From Bradyrhizobium barranii subsp. barranii (GTDB lineage: Bacteria; Pseudomonadota; Alphaproteobacteria; Rhizobiales; Xanthobacteraceae), in the NCBI RefSeq assembly GCF_017565645.3, contig NZ_CP086136.1, positions 4,757,501-4,821,500 on the forward strand: a stretch of 64,000 nt of DNA, read 5' to 3'. This document shows, piece after piece, positions 42,602 through 53,113 of this stretch. The position numbers and the translations under genes were made by a program. Under the pieces are notes generated by a model. The model ran no database searches, was not told where the DNA came from, and saw only the letters and a program-made list of their open reading frames with translations. Within the stretch, counting starts at the first letter, position 1, and each line of letters opens with the position of its first letter.

Positions 42602-43282
42602 CTAATTCAGCTCGACGATCTCGGTGGTGACGCCGGGCTGATCGGCGAACTCGACGACGTCGGCCGCAGCGATCCGGCCGGGAGCGCGATGGAAGAGATC
42701 GCGGTCGATCACTGCGCGCAATTTCGGGCGCGGCAGCGCGTCATTTCCGCGCATCAGATTCTTGATCTCGAAGCCGCCGTCTTCGCAGAACGTCTTGAGC
42801 GAGGCGATCACGTGGCAGACCTTGCCATCGGTCTGGAACGGCAGCAGCAGCCGTTCATAGGCAACCACGCGGCCGTAGACGTCGTCGACGTCGGCCACGC
42901 TGTAAACCGGAAGCCCGCGTGCCACGCATTCATGATAGATCGGCATCACGAAGGGTGCGAGGCGCGGCCCGATATAGTCGTCGAGCAGAACGCCCTTGCC
43001 GGTCTGTCCATAGGCGCGCGAGATGCGCGTGCCTTCGCTCTGGATGATGAGGCGCGGCGCCGGCGCCGAGATGTCGACGGTATAATAGATGAGATCGGAC
43101 AGCTCTTCCTCGAGCCGCGCGGGCTGATACTCCCAGATCGCCGGCACCATCTGCCCGCGCGCATAAAGTCGCAGCCACGTGTTCAGGAGATCACGCTGCC
43201 TGATCGACTTGACGACAGAAGGAGCCGCGCTTGCAAAATCCAAGACAATATTCCCGACGCATAAAACCCGCGCATGATCCAT
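42602..43282 (-). CDS. PAS_5-type sensor-like protein
   Basis: A 226-residue protein resembling the PAS_5 family of alphaproteobacteria. The middle part has RLIIQSEGTRISRAYGQTGK (about 77-96), then the YHECVARGLPVYSVADVDD section (about 115-133) and VAYERLLLPFQTDG (about 139-152), which is the characteristic core of these single-domain PAS proteins. No output domain is attached. Ligand and partner are unknown. Confidence 0.75.
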   Translation of the reverse strand: MDHARVLCVGNIVLDFASAAPSVVKSIRQRDLLNTWLRLYARGQMVPAIWEYQPARLEEELSDLIYYTVDISAPAPRLIIQSEGTRISRAYGQTGKGVLLDDYIGPRLAPFVMPIYHECVARGLPVYSVADVDDVYGRVVAYERLLLPFQTDGKVCHVIASLKTFCEDGGFEIKNLMRGNDALPRPKLRAVIDRDLFHRAPGRIAAADVVEFADQPGVTTEIVELN

Positions 43283-43584
43283 GCGGCGGGAAAATTTTCT
43301 ATGAAGGCTGGCGCGCGGGATGAAAGACCGTTAACGACGGCTTGATGACCGGTGCCTTGCGAACCGGGAGGCCGGGCAGGCGACATCAAAACGCGTCCGA
43401 CTAAGGGAGCATAAGCCTCCCGGCCGGAGACCTGATCTGCTCAGCTTTCCGCCTTGCCTAACCCCCGTCACCTCCGGCATATTCCGCGCCCGGAGGCGAC
43501 GTTCCGGGACAGGCTCCAAGGCCCCCGGAAAGCCGAAGTAACTAAGGACAGCCACGCGTATTGTGCGGGCAGGGGGAAATCTGT
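43283..43584. promoter_or_regulatory. Upstream region of the liv operon
   Basis: These 302 bases lie between divergent genes. No open frame is convincing. A pair of related stretches (GGAGGCCGGGCAGG at about 43367 and AGCCTCCCGGCCGG at about 43414) could fold into a leader structure. The liv promoter is expected here, but I cannot name its -35/-10 boxes. Confidence 0.4.
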
Positions 43585-44340
43585 TTGGCCGATGAGTTCA
43601 TTCTCGAAACGGAAGGCTTGACCAAGGAGTTCGCGGGCTTCTTCGCCGTCCGCGACGTTGCGCTCAAGGTTCGCCGTGGGAGCATTCACGCGTTGATCGG
43701 CCCGAACGGGGCGGGCAAGACGACGTGCTTCAATCTTTTGACCAAGTTCCTCAAACCGTCCGCCGGCAAAATTCTGTACAAGGGGCAGGACATCACGGCG
43801 ATGGCGCCGGCCGATGTGGCGCGCCTGGGACTGGTCCGTTCATTCCAGATCTCGGCAGTGTTTCCGCATCTCACCGCGCTGGAAAACGTACGCGTCGCGC
43901 TTCAGCGCCAGCACGGCAGTTCCTTCGATTTCTGGCGCTCCAAGTCCGTGCTCAACCGCTTCAACGATCGCGCGCGTGAACTGTTGAACGATGTCGGCCT
44001 TAGCGAGTTTGCCAATACGCCCGCGGTCGAGATGGCCTACGGCCGCAAGCGCGCGCTCGAGATCGCAACGACGCTCGCGCTCGACCCCGAGATGATGTTG
44101 CTGGACGAGCCGATGGCCGGCATGGGCCACGAGGACATCGACAAGATCGCGGCGCTGATCAAGCGCATCTCGGCGAAATACACCATCCTGATGGTCGAGC
44201 ATAATCTGAGCGTCGTGGCCAATCTCTCCGACATCATCACCGTGCTGACGCGCGGGCAGGTGCTGGCGCAGGGCCATTACAGCGAACTCACCAAGGACGA
44301 GCGCGTCAAGGAAGCCTATCTGGGAGCCGGTCATGCCTGA
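43585..44340 (+). CDS. livG: Branched-chain amino acid-type ABC transporter, ATP-binding protein LivG
   Basis: A 251-residue ATPase: Walker A GPNGAGKTT (about 39-47). The family signature position reads VEMAYGRKRALEIA instead of LSxGQ, a variant typical of this LivG subgroup. Walker B is MMLLDEPMAGM. I chose a TTG at 43585, which follows AGGGGGAAAT; the earlier TTG at 43561 overlaps that site. First gene of livG-livF-livK-livH-livM. This subgroup often carries amides, urea or short peptides as well as branched-chain amino acids. Confidence 0.9.
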   Translation: MADEFILETEGLTKEFAGFFAVRDVALKVRRGSIHALIGPNGAGKTTCFNLLTKFLKPSAGKILYKGQDITAMAPADVARLGLVRSFQISAVFPHLTALENVRVALQRQHGSSFDFWRSKSVLNRFNDRARELLNDVGLSEFANTPAVEMAYGRKRALEIATTLALDPEMMLLDEPMAGMGHEDIDKIAALIKRISAKYTILMVEHNLSVVANLSDIITVLTRGQVLAQGHYSELTKDERVKEAYLGAGHA

Positions 44341-45079
44341 GACTGCAACCGCGGACGCTCCCGCAAAAGCCGCAACCGGCGGCAACATCCTCCAGGTCCG
44401 CAACCTGGAAGCATGGTACGGCGAGTCCCACATCCTGCACGGGATCAATTTCGACGTGAACGCGGGCGAGGTGGTTACGCTGCTCGGCCGCAACGGCGCC
44501 GGCAAGACGACCACGCTGAAGTCGATCATGGGCATCATCGGCAAGCGGACCGGCTCGGTGAAGTTCAACAACCAGGACATCATCAGCGCGACCTCCGACA
44601 AGATCGCGCGGATGGGCATCGCGTTCTGCCCGGAGGAACGCGGCATTTTCTCCAGTCTCGATGTGCGGGAGAATTTGTTGCTGCCGCCGGTGGTTCGCCC
44701 GGGTGGATTGCCGCTCGAGCAGATCTTCGATCTGTTTCCGAATCTGAAGGAACGTCTCAACAGCCAGGGCACCAAGCTCTCCGGCGGTGAGCAGCAGATG
44801 CTCGCGATCGCGCGCATCCTGCGCACCGGCGCGAGCTTCCTGATGCTGGACGAGCCGACCGAGGGCCTTGCGCCCGTCATCATCCAGCAGATCGGCCACA
44901 CCATTGCACGGCTCAAGAAGGAGGGTTTTACCATCCTCCTGGTCGAGCAGAACTTCCGCTTCGCATCCACCGTCGCCGACCGTTATTACGTGGTCGAACA
45001 CGGCAAGATCATTGACGGATTTTCCAATTCGGAGCTTGCCGCCAACATGGACAAGCTCCACACCTATCTCGGCGTCTAG
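44333..45079 (+). CDS. livF: Branched-chain amino acid-type ABC transporter, ATP-binding protein LivF
   Basis: A 248-residue ATPase: Walker A GRNGAGKTT (about 53-61), signature LSGGEQQM (about 146-153) and Walker B FLMLDEPTEGLAP (about 167-179). The first 20 residues form an Ala/Thr-rich extension before ILQVRNLEAWYG. It overlaps the livG stop by 8 bases. Confidence 0.93.
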   Translation: MPETATADAPAKAATGGNILQVRNLEAWYGESHILHGINFDVNAGEVVTLLGRNGAGKTTTLKSIMGIIGKRTGSVKFNNQDIISATSDKIARMGIAFCPEERGIFSSLDVRENLLLPPVVRPGGLPLEQIFDLFPNLKERLNSQGTKLSGGEQQMLAIARILRTGASFLMLDEPTEGLAPVIIQQIGHTIARLKKEGFTILLVEQNFRFASTVADRYYVVEHGKIIDGFSNSELAANMDKLHTYLGV

Positions 45080-45127
45080 AACGGCCAAGCGTCAAACGGC
45101 CAACAGAAAATTCACAAGGGAAGTAGC

Positions 45128-46351
45128 ATGAAGACAAAGTCGATTGCATCGTTTCTGCTCGGCACGGCGTTGGCCGTGACCACCGCCGGCGTAGCCTTCG
45201 CGCAGGACAAGACCGTCAAGATCGGCGCACTGTCTGATCAGTCCGGCCTCTACGCAGACCTCGGCGGTCCCGGCTCGACGCTCGCCGCCCAGATGGCCGT
45301 TGAAGATTCCGGCCTTGCGGCGAAGGGCTGGAAGATCGACATCATCTCCGGCGATCACCAGAACAAGCCCGACATCGGCACTGCGATCGCGCGGCAATGG
45401 TTCGACGTCGAAAAAGTCGACGTTATCGTCGACGTGCCGAACTCCGGCGTGGCGCTTGCGGTCAACAACGTCGTCAAGGAGAAGAACGGCGTCTACATCA
45501 ACTCCGGTGCGGCGACCTCGGACCTCACCAACGCGCAGTGCTCGCCCAACACCGTGCACTGGACCTACGACACCTACATGCTGGCCCACACCACGGGCCA
45601 GGCTCTGGTGAAGGCCGGTGGCGACAGCTGGTTCTTCCTGACCGCGGACTACGCCTTCGGTGCGGCGCTCGAGCGCGACACCACGGCCGTGGTCACCGCC
45701 AACGGCGGCAAGGTCGTCGGCGGCGTCAAGCATCCGCTCAACACGCCGGACTTCTCCTCGTTCCTGCTGCAGGCACAGGCTTCCAAGGCCAAGATCATCG
45801 GCCTTGCCAATGCCGGCGGCGACACCACCAACTCGATCAAGCAGGCGGCCGAGTTCGGCATCGTCAAGGGCGGACAGAAGCTCGCGGCGCTGCTGCTGTT
45901 CCTGACCGACGTCAAGGCGATTGGCCTCGAGACCGCGCAGGGCCTCAACTTCACTGAGACGTTCTATTGGGACATGGACGACAAGACCCGGGCCTTCTCC
46001 AAGCGCTTCTCCGACAAGATGAAGAACAACGCGCCGCCCACCATGGTGCAGGCCGGCGTCTATGCGGGCGTGCGTCACTATCTCAAGACGCTGGAAGCGC
46101 TCGGCGACAATCCCCATGACGGCGTCAAGGTCGTCGAGAAGATGAAGTCGTTGCCGACGGAGGACGACCTGTTCGGCAAGGGCGAGATCCAGCCGAACGG
46201 CCGCACCATCCACAGCGCCTACCTGTTCGAGGTGAAGAAGCCTTCGGAGTCCAAGGGGCCGTGGGACTTCTACAAGCTGGTCGGCACCGTGCCGGGCGAC
46301 CAGGCTTTCACGCCGCTGTCCGAGAGCAAGTGCGCGCTCTTGAAGAAGTAA
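45128..46351 (+). CDS. ABC transporter periplasmic binding protein, LivK family
   Basis: A 407-residue precursor with a signal peptide cleaved near AFAQ (about residue 26). It is a type I periplasmic-binding fold: KTVKIGALSDQSGLYADLGG (about 28-47), SGDHQNKPDIG, and a central AGGDTTNSIKQAAEFGI section. The mature protein is very similar to the orphan binding protein at 59573-60799. AAGGGAAGTAGC precedes the ATG. The ligand is not certain; this cluster of homologues is usually annotated as branched-chain amino acid binding. Confidence 0.92.
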   Translation: MKTKSIASFLLGTALAVTTAGVAFAQDKTVKIGALSDQSGLYADLGGPGSTLAAQMAVEDSGLAAKGWKIDIISGDHQNKPDIGTAIARQWFDVEKVDVIVDVPNSGVALAVNNVVKEKNGVYINSGAATSDLTNAQCSPNTVHWTYDTYMLAHTTGQALVKAGGDSWFFLTADYAFGAALERDTTAVVTANGGKVVGGVKHPLNTPDFSSFLLQAQASKAKIIGLANAGGDTTNSIKQAAEFGIVKGGQKLAALLLFLTDVKAIGLETAQGLNFTETFYWDMDDKTRAFSKRFSDKMKNNAPPTMVQAGVYAGVRHYLKTLEALGDNPHDGVKVVEKMKSLPTEDDLFGKGEIQPNGRTIHSAYLFEVKKPSESKGPWDFYKLVGTVPGDQAFTPLSESKCALLKK

Positions 46352-46357
46352 GATAAC

Positions 46358-46390
46358 CGCCCGCAGGCCATCCGGCCTGCGGGCGATTTT
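46358..46390 (+). terminator. Terminator / attenuator between livK-type and livH genes
   Basis: A perfect 12-base stem CGCCCGCAGGCC / GGCCTGCGGGCG with an ATCC loop is followed by ATTTTC. Its place inside an operon, after the binding-protein gene, suggests partial termination that keeps the binding protein in excess, as is common for ABC systems. Confidence 0.8.
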
Positions 46391-46423
46391 CAGGGAACGC
46401 CGAAGGGACCGGGTGCGGGATCG

Positions 46424-47287
46424 ATGCAGGCTCTTTACGCTCAGCTACTGGTGGGATTGATCAACGGCTCGTTCTACGCGCTGCTCAGTCTCGGGCTTGC
46501 CGTGATCTTCGGCATGCTCAACATCATCAATTTCGCCCATGGCGCGCTCTACATGATGGGCGCGTTCGTTGCCTATTTCCTGCTGAGCCTCGGCGGCATC
46601 AACTACTGGTGGGCGCTGCTGATCGCGCCGATCATTGTCGGCATCTTCGGCATGATCCTGGAGCGGACCATGCTGCAATGGCTGACCGGGCTCGACCACC
46701 TTTACGGCCTGCTCCTGACCTTCGGCATCGCGCTGATCGTGCAGGGCGTGTTCCAGAACTATTTCGGCTCCTCCGGTCTGCCTTATGCCATTCCGGACCA
46801 GCTCAAGGGCGGCATGAATCTCGGCTTCATGTTCCTGCCGATCTATCGCGGCTGGGTCGTCATCTTCTCGCTGGTGGTGTGTATCGCCACCTGGTTCCTG
46901 ATCGAGAAGACGCGGCTCGGTGCTAACCTGCGCGCCGCCACTGAAAATCCGACGCTGGTGCGCGCTTTCGGCATCAACGTGCCGCGCATGATTACGCTGA
47001 CCTACGGTCTTGGCGTCGGCCTTGCCGCGCTCGCCGGTGTGCTCTCGGCGCCGATCAACCAGGTGCGGCCGTTGATGGGCGCCGACCTCATCATCGTCGT
47101 GTTCGCGGTGGTCGTGATCGGCGGCATGGGATCGATCATGGGCTCCATCATCACCGGCTTTGCGCTCGGTGTGATCGAGGGCCTGACCAAGTATTTCTAC
47201 CCCGAGGCCTCCAACACCGTCGTCTTCGTGCTGATGGTGCTGGTGCTCTTGGTGAAGCCAACGGGACTGACGGGAAGGGCGGCCTGA
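46424..47287 (+). CDS. livH: Branched-chain amino acid-type ABC permease LivH
   Basis: A 287-residue membrane permease with about eight helices: GLINGSFYALLSLGLAVIFG (about 11-30), INFAHGALYMMGAF (about 35-48), and the GGMGSIMGSIITGFALGVIE stretch (about 229-248) typical of LivH. It forms the transmembrane pair with LivM. Confidence 0.93.
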   Translation: MQALYAQLLVGLINGSFYALLSLGLAVIFGMLNIINFAHGALYMMGAFVAYFLLSLGGINYWWALLIAPIIVGIFGMILERTMLQWLTGLDHLYGLLLTFGIALIVQGVFQNYFGSSGLPYAIPDQLKGGMNLGFMFLPIYRGWVVIFSLVVCIATWFLIEKTRLGANLRAATENPTLVRAFGINVPRMITLTYGLGVGLAALAGVLSAPINQVRPLMGADLIIVVFAVVVIGGMGSIMGSIITGFALGVIEGLTKYFYPEASNTVVFVLMVLVLLVKPTGLTGRAA

Positions 47288-47288
47288 T

Positions 47289-48257
47289 ATGACAGCCTTG
47301 ACGGACGACACGCTGCCGGTAACCCCGCGCGCGATGCGTGACGAGATGGTCGTGTTCGTGGTGATGGCGCTGCTGCTGGCGTCGGTGCCCTTCACGGGCG
47401 TCTATCCGTTCTTCGTGATGCAGGCGCTGTGCTTTGCGCTGCTTGCCTGCGCCTTCAACCTGCTGATCGGCTATGGCGGCCTGTTGTCGTTCGGCCACGC
47501 AATGTTCATGGGCACCGCCGGCTATTGCAGCGCGCACGCGCTGAAAGTGTGGGCGTTGCCGCCGGAGCTCGGCATCCTCGTCGGAATCGCCGCGGCGTTC
47601 GGGCTGTCGCTCATCACCGGCTATATCTCGATCCGCCGCCAGGGCATCTATTTCTCGATGATCACGCTGGCGCTGTCGCAGCTCCTGTACTTCATCTACC
47701 TCCAGGCGCCGTTCACCCATGGTGAGGACGGCATCCAGGGCATTCCGCAGGGGCGGATGTTCGGTTTGCTCGATCTCTCCAAGCCGACGGTGCTTTATTA
47801 CGTCGTGCTGGTCGGCTTCCTCGCCGGCTTCCTGCTGATCTACCGCATCATCAACTCGCCGTTCGGTGAAGTGCTGAAGTCGATCCGCGAGAACGAGCCG
47901 CGCGCGATCTCGCTCGGCTACCGGACCGACCAATATAAATTCCTGGCTTTCGTCCTGTCCGGCACGCTGGCCGGCTTTGCCGGATCGCTGAAGGTGTTCG
48001 TGGCGCAGAATGCCTCGCTCACCGACGTGCACTGGACGATGTCGGGCGAGGTCGTGCTGATGACGCTGGTTGGCGGTCTCGGCACCATCTTCGGCCCCGT
48101 GGTTGGTGCCTTCGCGATCATCGCCATGCAGCAATATCTGGCGGGTTTTGGCCAATGGGTGACGGTGATCCAGGGCTCGATCTTCGTGGTCTGCGTGCTC
48201 ACCTTCCGCCGCGGCGTCATCGGCGAAATCGCCCATTACTTCCGGCGCTCGCTATAA
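47289..48257 (+). CDS. livM: Branched-chain amino acid-type ABC permease LivM
   Basis: A 322-residue membrane permease. Family motifs: YGGLLSFGHAMFMGTAGYC (about 62-80), the coupling section SIRENEPRAISLGY (about 198-211), and VGGLGTIFGPVVGAFAI (about 260-276). It starts one base after livH and ends the operon. A small hairpin at 48269-48289 (CGCACCAAT / ATTGGTGCG) follows, but without a T-run. Confidence 0.93.
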   Translation: MTALTDDTLPVTPRAMRDEMVVFVVMALLLASVPFTGVYPFFVMQALCFALLACAFNLLIGYGGLLSFGHAMFMGTAGYCSAHALKVWALPPELGILVGIAAAFGLSLITGYISIRRQGIYFSMITLALSQLLYFIYLQAPFTHGEDGIQGIPQGRMFGLLDLSKPTVLYYVVLVGFLAGFLLIYRIINSPFGEVLKSIRENEPRAISLGYRTDQYKFLAFVLSGTLAGFAGSLKVFVAQNASLTDVHWTMSGEVVLMTLVGGLGTIFGPVVGAFAIIAMQQYLAGFGQWVTVIQGSIFVVCVLTFRRGVIGEIAHYFRRSL

Positions 48258-48354
48258 ACCTTTGATATCGCACCAATTTCATTGGTGCGCGAATCCGGTG
48301 GATGATCCTGCTCCGCGGGCGTGAGATGACACGCGCGCGGAGCGGAAATGGTCT

Positions 48355-48372
48355 ATGACAGTTTTGTGACGG
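48355..48372 (-). promoter_or_regulatory. PHO-box-like direct repeat upstream of the DUF47-pit operon
   Basis: On the minus strand the sequence is CCGTCAC-AAAA-CTGTCAT, two 7-base units with a 4-base spacer, close to the PhoB consensus CTGTCAT-N4-CTGTCAT. It lies 42 bases before the ATG of the DUF47 gene. In Sinorhizobium meliloti the homologous orfA-pit operon is repressed by PhoB. I infer the same here; the match was made by eye. Confidence 0.6.
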
Positions 48373-48413
48373 CCTATTCGGGCCGGGCCATTTCCAACCG
48401 GTAGCCTATCCCC

Positions 48414-49058
48414 ATGATGCGATGGTTTCGCGCTTTCCTGCCCAAGGAAGAACGGTTCTTCGACCTGTTCGACCGCCATGCACAGACCGTGATCCAGGGC
48501 TCGATCGCACTCCAGGGCATGCTCAACGGGGGCGAGGAGACGCCGGTCTACTGCCAGCGTGTCAACCAGTTCGAGAACGACGCCGACAACATCACCCGTG
48601 AGGTGCTGACGGCGGTGCGCCGTACCTTCATCACCCCCTTCGACCGTGGCGACATCAAAAATCTCATCACCTCGATGGACGATGCCATCGACCAGATGCA
48701 GCAGACGGCCAAGGCCGTGATGCTGTTCGAGGTCCGCACCTTCGAGCCGCCGATGCGGGAGATTGGCGGGCTCCTGATCGAATGCGCCAATCTCGTGGGG
48801 CGCGCGTTGCCGCTGATGCAGTCGATCGGCCCGAACGTCGCGATGCTGACCGCGATCACGGAAGAGCTGGGCAAGCTGGAGGGCCGGGTCGACGATCTCC
48901 ACGACATTGGGCTGAAGGAGCTGTTTCTCAAGCACCGTGATGGCAGCGCGATGGATTTCATCGTCGGCGTCGAGATCTACGACCATCTCGAAAAGGTGGC
49001 CGACCGTTTCGACGACGTCGCGAACGAGATCAACAGCATCGTCATCGAGCAAGTTTAG
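48414..49058 (+). CDS. DUF47 (PhoU-like) phosphate transport accessory protein
   Basis: A 214-residue helical cytoplasmic protein: RFFDLFDRHAQTV (about 15-27), and ITSMDDAIDQMQQTAKAVML (about 84-103), which carries the D-D-x-x-D-like metal motif of PhoU-type proteins. It ends just before the pit gene. DUF47 proteins help or regulate Pit phosphate transporters; in S. meliloti this is orfA of orfA-pit. Confidence 0.92.
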   Translation: MMRWFRAFLPKEERFFDLFDRHAQTVIQGSIALQGMLNGGEETPVYCQRVNQFENDADNITREVLTAVRRTFITPFDRGDIKNLITSMDDAIDQMQQTAKAVMLFEVRTFEPPMREIGGLLIECANLVGRALPLMQSIGPNVAMLTAITEELGKLEGRVDDLHDIGLKELFLKHRDGSAMDFIVGVEIYDHLEKVADRFDDVANEINSIVIEQV

Positions 49059-49073
49059 GGCAGGGGTCGCGCC

Positions 49074-50081
49074 GTGGATGCTGCGCTCGGACTTCCTGTC
49101 CTCGTCGGCTTGATCGCCGTCGCGCTGCTGTTCGACTTCCTGAACGGCCTGCACGACGCCGCCAATTCGATCGCGACCATCGTGTCCACCCGCGTGCTGC
49201 GGCCGCAATTCGCGGTGCTCTGGGCCGCGTTCTTCAATTTCATCGCCTTCATGGTGTTCGGGCTGCATGTTGCCCAGACCATCGGCACCGGCATCATCGA
49301 TCCCGCGGTCGTCGACGCCCAGGTGATCTTCGCGGCGCTCGTGGGTGCGATCGTCTGGAACCTGGTGACCTGGGGGCTGGGCATCCCGTCCTCCTCCTCG
49401 CATGCGCTGATCGGCGGTCTCGTCGGCGGCGGCATGGCCAAGGCGGGGATCTCGGCGGCGGTGTGGAGCGGCCTGTCCAAGGCGGTGCTTGCGATCGTGC
49501 TGTCGCCGCTGGTCGGCTTCCTGCTCGCGATGATGCTGGTCGCGATCGTGTCCTGGCTCTCGGTGCGCTCGACGCCGTTCGCTGTCGACCGCGCCTTCCG
49601 GATCCTGCAATTCGCCTCCGCCTCGCTCTATTCGCTTGGCCATGGCGGCAATGACGCCCAGAAGACCATGGGCATCATCGCCGTGCTGCTCTATTCGCAG
49701 GGGCATCTCGGCGGTGAATTCTCGGTACCGTTCTGGGTGGTGCTGTCCTGCCAGGCCGCGATGGCGCTGGGCACGCTGATGGGCGGCTGGCGCATCGTCC
49801 GCACCATGGGCCTGCGCATCACCAAGCTGACGCCAATGCAGGGCTTTTGCGCCGAAACCGGCGGCGCCGCGACGCTGTTCATGGCGACCTTCCTCGGCGT
49901 TCCCGTCTCGACCACCCACACCATTACCGGCGCGATCGTCGGCGTCGGCGCGGCCCGCCGCGTCTCGGCGGTGCGCTGGAACGTCGCGAGCTCGATCGTC
50001 TATGCCTGGGTGATCACGATCCCGGCCTCGGCCATTGTCGCGGCGCTGACCTGGTGGGCGGTCCAGATTTTCGTCAGGTGA
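49074..50081 (+). CDS. pit: Low-affinity inorganic phosphate transporter Pit
   Basis: A 335-residue membrane transporter with about ten helices. The PiT signatures are [20 protein letters not shown] (about 21-40) and the second repeat [20 protein letters not shown] (about 189-208). It moves phosphate with metal cations by proton coupling. A GTG start follows GGCAGGGG. It is coupled to the DUF47 gene 15 bases upstream; the stop overlaps the 3' end of the convergent exporter gene. Confidence 0.94.
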   Translation: MDAALGLPVLVGLIAVALLFDFLNGLHDAANSIATIVSTRVLRPQFAVLWAAFFNFIAFMVFGLHVAQTIGTGIIDPAVVDAQVIFAALVGAIVWNLVTWGLGIPSSSSHALIGGLVGGGMAKAGISAAVWSGLSKAVLAIVLSPLVGFLLAMMLVAIVSWLSVRSTPFAVDRAFRILQFASASLYSLGHGGNDAQKTMGIIAVLLYSQGHLGGEFSVPFWVVLSCQAAMALGTLMGGWRIVRTMGLRITKLTPMQGFCAETGGAATLFMATFLGVPVSTTHTITGAIVGVGAARRVSAVRWNVASSIVYAWVITIPASAIVAALTWWAVQIFVR

Positions 50082-50388
50082 CGAATTTCAGCCCGGCGAT
50101 GCCGGCGACGATCAGCCCGATGCTGGCGAGACGGAACGCGGTGGCCGGCTCGCCGAACAGGATGATACCAAGCGCGGCGGTACCGACCGCGCCGATGCCG
50201 GTCCAGACCGCATAGGCGGTTCCGACGGGCAGTGTTTTGAGAGCAAGTCCGAGCAGAATGACGCTGCCGGCCATCGCCACGAGCGTAATGACGGACGGAA
50301 CAAGCTTGGTAAAGCCCTCGGTGTATTTCAGGCCGATCGCCCAGGTGATCTCGAGAAGACCGGCGACGAACAGGATGCTCCAGGCCAT
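50074..50388 (-). CDS. gdx: Small multidrug-resistance-type guanidinium exporter (SugE/Gdx)
   Basis: A 104-residue four-helix membrane protein. The essential Glu is at 13 in [20 protein letters not shown] (about 10-29), and the Gdx-type [18 protein letters not shown] (about 52-69) follows. The sequence closely follows the SugE/Gdx subtype of SMR proteins, which export guanidinium rather than bulky drugs. The presence of a guanidine-II riboswitch directly upstream strongly supports this role. The ATG at 50388 follows GGAGG; the longer frame runs through the riboswitch. Confidence 0.94.
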   Translation of the reverse strand: MAWSILFVAGLLEITWAIGLKYTEGFTKLVPSVITLVAMAGSVILLGLALKTLPVGTAYAVWTGIGAVGTAALGIILFGEPATAFRLASIGLIVAGIAGLKFVT

Positions 50389-50406
50389 GACGACCCTCCA
50401 TTCAAG

Positions 50407-50452
50407 GCAGGGTCGTCCCCGCGGGCTGATGAGGGGGGAGGCCGTCCTCCCC
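50407..50452 (-). ncRNA. Guanidine-II (mini-ykkC) riboswitch
   Basis: On the minus strand two short hairpins with ACGR loops lie in tandem: GGGGAGG-ACGG-CCTCCCC (50435-50452) and GCGGGG-ACGA-CCCTGC (50407-50422, one G-U pair), with 12 bases between them. This is the complete architecture of the guanidine-II class. The ribosome binding site GGAGG follows about 10 bases downstream and the exporter ATG after that. Guanidine binding to the paired loops is expected to expose the ribosome binding site and raise exporter synthesis. Confidence 0.88.
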
Positions 50453-50539
50453 GAGAGCGGATATGGGGCTGGCCGAGGGGCTCCGCAATCACCACATGAG
50501 GCTTGATCAGGCCCATTTTCCCTGCCAAACGCTCCCGCC

Positions 50540-52159
<1,620 letters not shown>

Positions 52160-52173
52160 GGGCCACACTCCGC

Positions 52174-52275
52174 TGTCATTCCCCGCGAAGGCGGGGAATC
52201 CAGTACGCCGCAGCCTCTCGATTCCATCACCGCCGTCTCGGAGTACTGGGTCGCCCGGTCGAGCCGGGCGACGAC
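52174..52275. repeat. Dispersed inverted repeat of the rhizobial type
   Basis: The left arm TGTCATTCCCCGCGAAGGCGGGGAATCCAGTA contains its own hairpin (TTCCCCGC / GCGGGGAA). The right arm TACTGGGTCGCCCGGTCGAGCCGGGCGAC contains another (GTCGCCCGG / CCGGGCGAC). CCAGTA and TACTGG pair across the element. It starts 14 bases after prfC. This is a common intergenic element in Bradyrhizobium and Rhodopseudomonas. Confidence 0.8.
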
Positions 52276-52368
52276 ACCGGAGCCAAACGCGAGCATGTGA
52301 ACAGCCGCAGGCTTGACGCGTTCATTGTCGATGCCACGTTGGTTCGTGTGACATTGTGAGCTCGCATC

Positions 52369-52947
52369 ATGTGGCGCGGCATCCTGGTTTTTCTCCTGCT
52401 GGCGATATCGACGGTTGCCGCCGATGCGCAGCGCCGCCAGATCAATCCGATCCCGTTTTCGCATGAGCCGTGCAGCGTGCTCGACGGCCGGCCCTGCACG
52501 CCGTACTATTGCAGCCCGCTCGAGCCCGGCCCCTGCATTCCCGAGATCGATTATCCCTATGGTCAGAACCTCCAGCTCACGATCGAAACCGTGCCGGCGG
52601 AGGCTGATCGCGCCAAATATCAAAAGCCGGATCACGATCTCGATACGATTGGCGATCTCTTCGCCGAGCTGCGCACATGCTGGTCACCGCCATCGGACAA
52701 TGCGCGCGCGGGCATGCAGATGGCGGTGCGCTTCAGCTTCAACAAGGCGGGCGGCATGATCGGTCCGCCGCAGCTGACCTATGCGACCGCGGGCGTCCCG
52801 GCCGATACCCGAACGACCTATCTCAATGCGATCAATTCATCGCTGAAAGCCTGCCTGCCGCTCAAATTCACCAGCGGCCTCGGCGGCGCTCTGGCCGGAC
52901 GCCCGATCGCGATCCGCTATGTCGATAATCGCGAGCTTGGAAAATAG
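52369..52947 (+). CDS. Exported hypothetical protein, TonB/TolA C-terminus-like
   Basis: A 192-residue precursor with a signal peptide (about 1-20, ending AADAQ). Residues 30-65 are Cys/Pro-rich (HEPCSVLDGRPCTPYYCSPL), with five cysteines that may form disulfides. The second half, FAELRTCWSPPSDNARAGMQ then FSFNKAGGMIGPPQLTYA, resembles the TolA/TonB C-terminal-like repeat seen in alphaproteobacteria. Function not established. Confidence 0.65.
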   Translation: MWRGILVFLLLAISTVAADAQRRQINPIPFSHEPCSVLDGRPCTPYYCSPLEPGPCIPEIDYPYGQNLQLTIETVPAEADRAKYQKPDHDLDTIGDLFAELRTCWSPPSDNARAGMQMAVRFSFNKAGGMIGPPQLTYATAGVPADTRTTYLNAINSSLKACLPLKFTSGLGGALAGRPIAIRYVDNRELGK

Positions 52948-53113
52948 CTCTATCCCCGCATCTTGCGGACTGCGCTTGCGCGGGTCTCGCAGGATGAAGG
53001 CCGCGCTGTTGCAGACCCGAGCCTGCACGCCTCACCATGAGGCGTGAGAGTTGCGACCCGCGCCCAATCGATGATACGCCATGGGCGGGGGCGCTGGTTG
53101 AGGGGAGGATGTC

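Noticed and set aside
48269..48289. A 9-base hairpin after livM as a terminator.
   Set aside because: The stem is perfect, but there is no T-run on either side, so it was not listed as a terminator.
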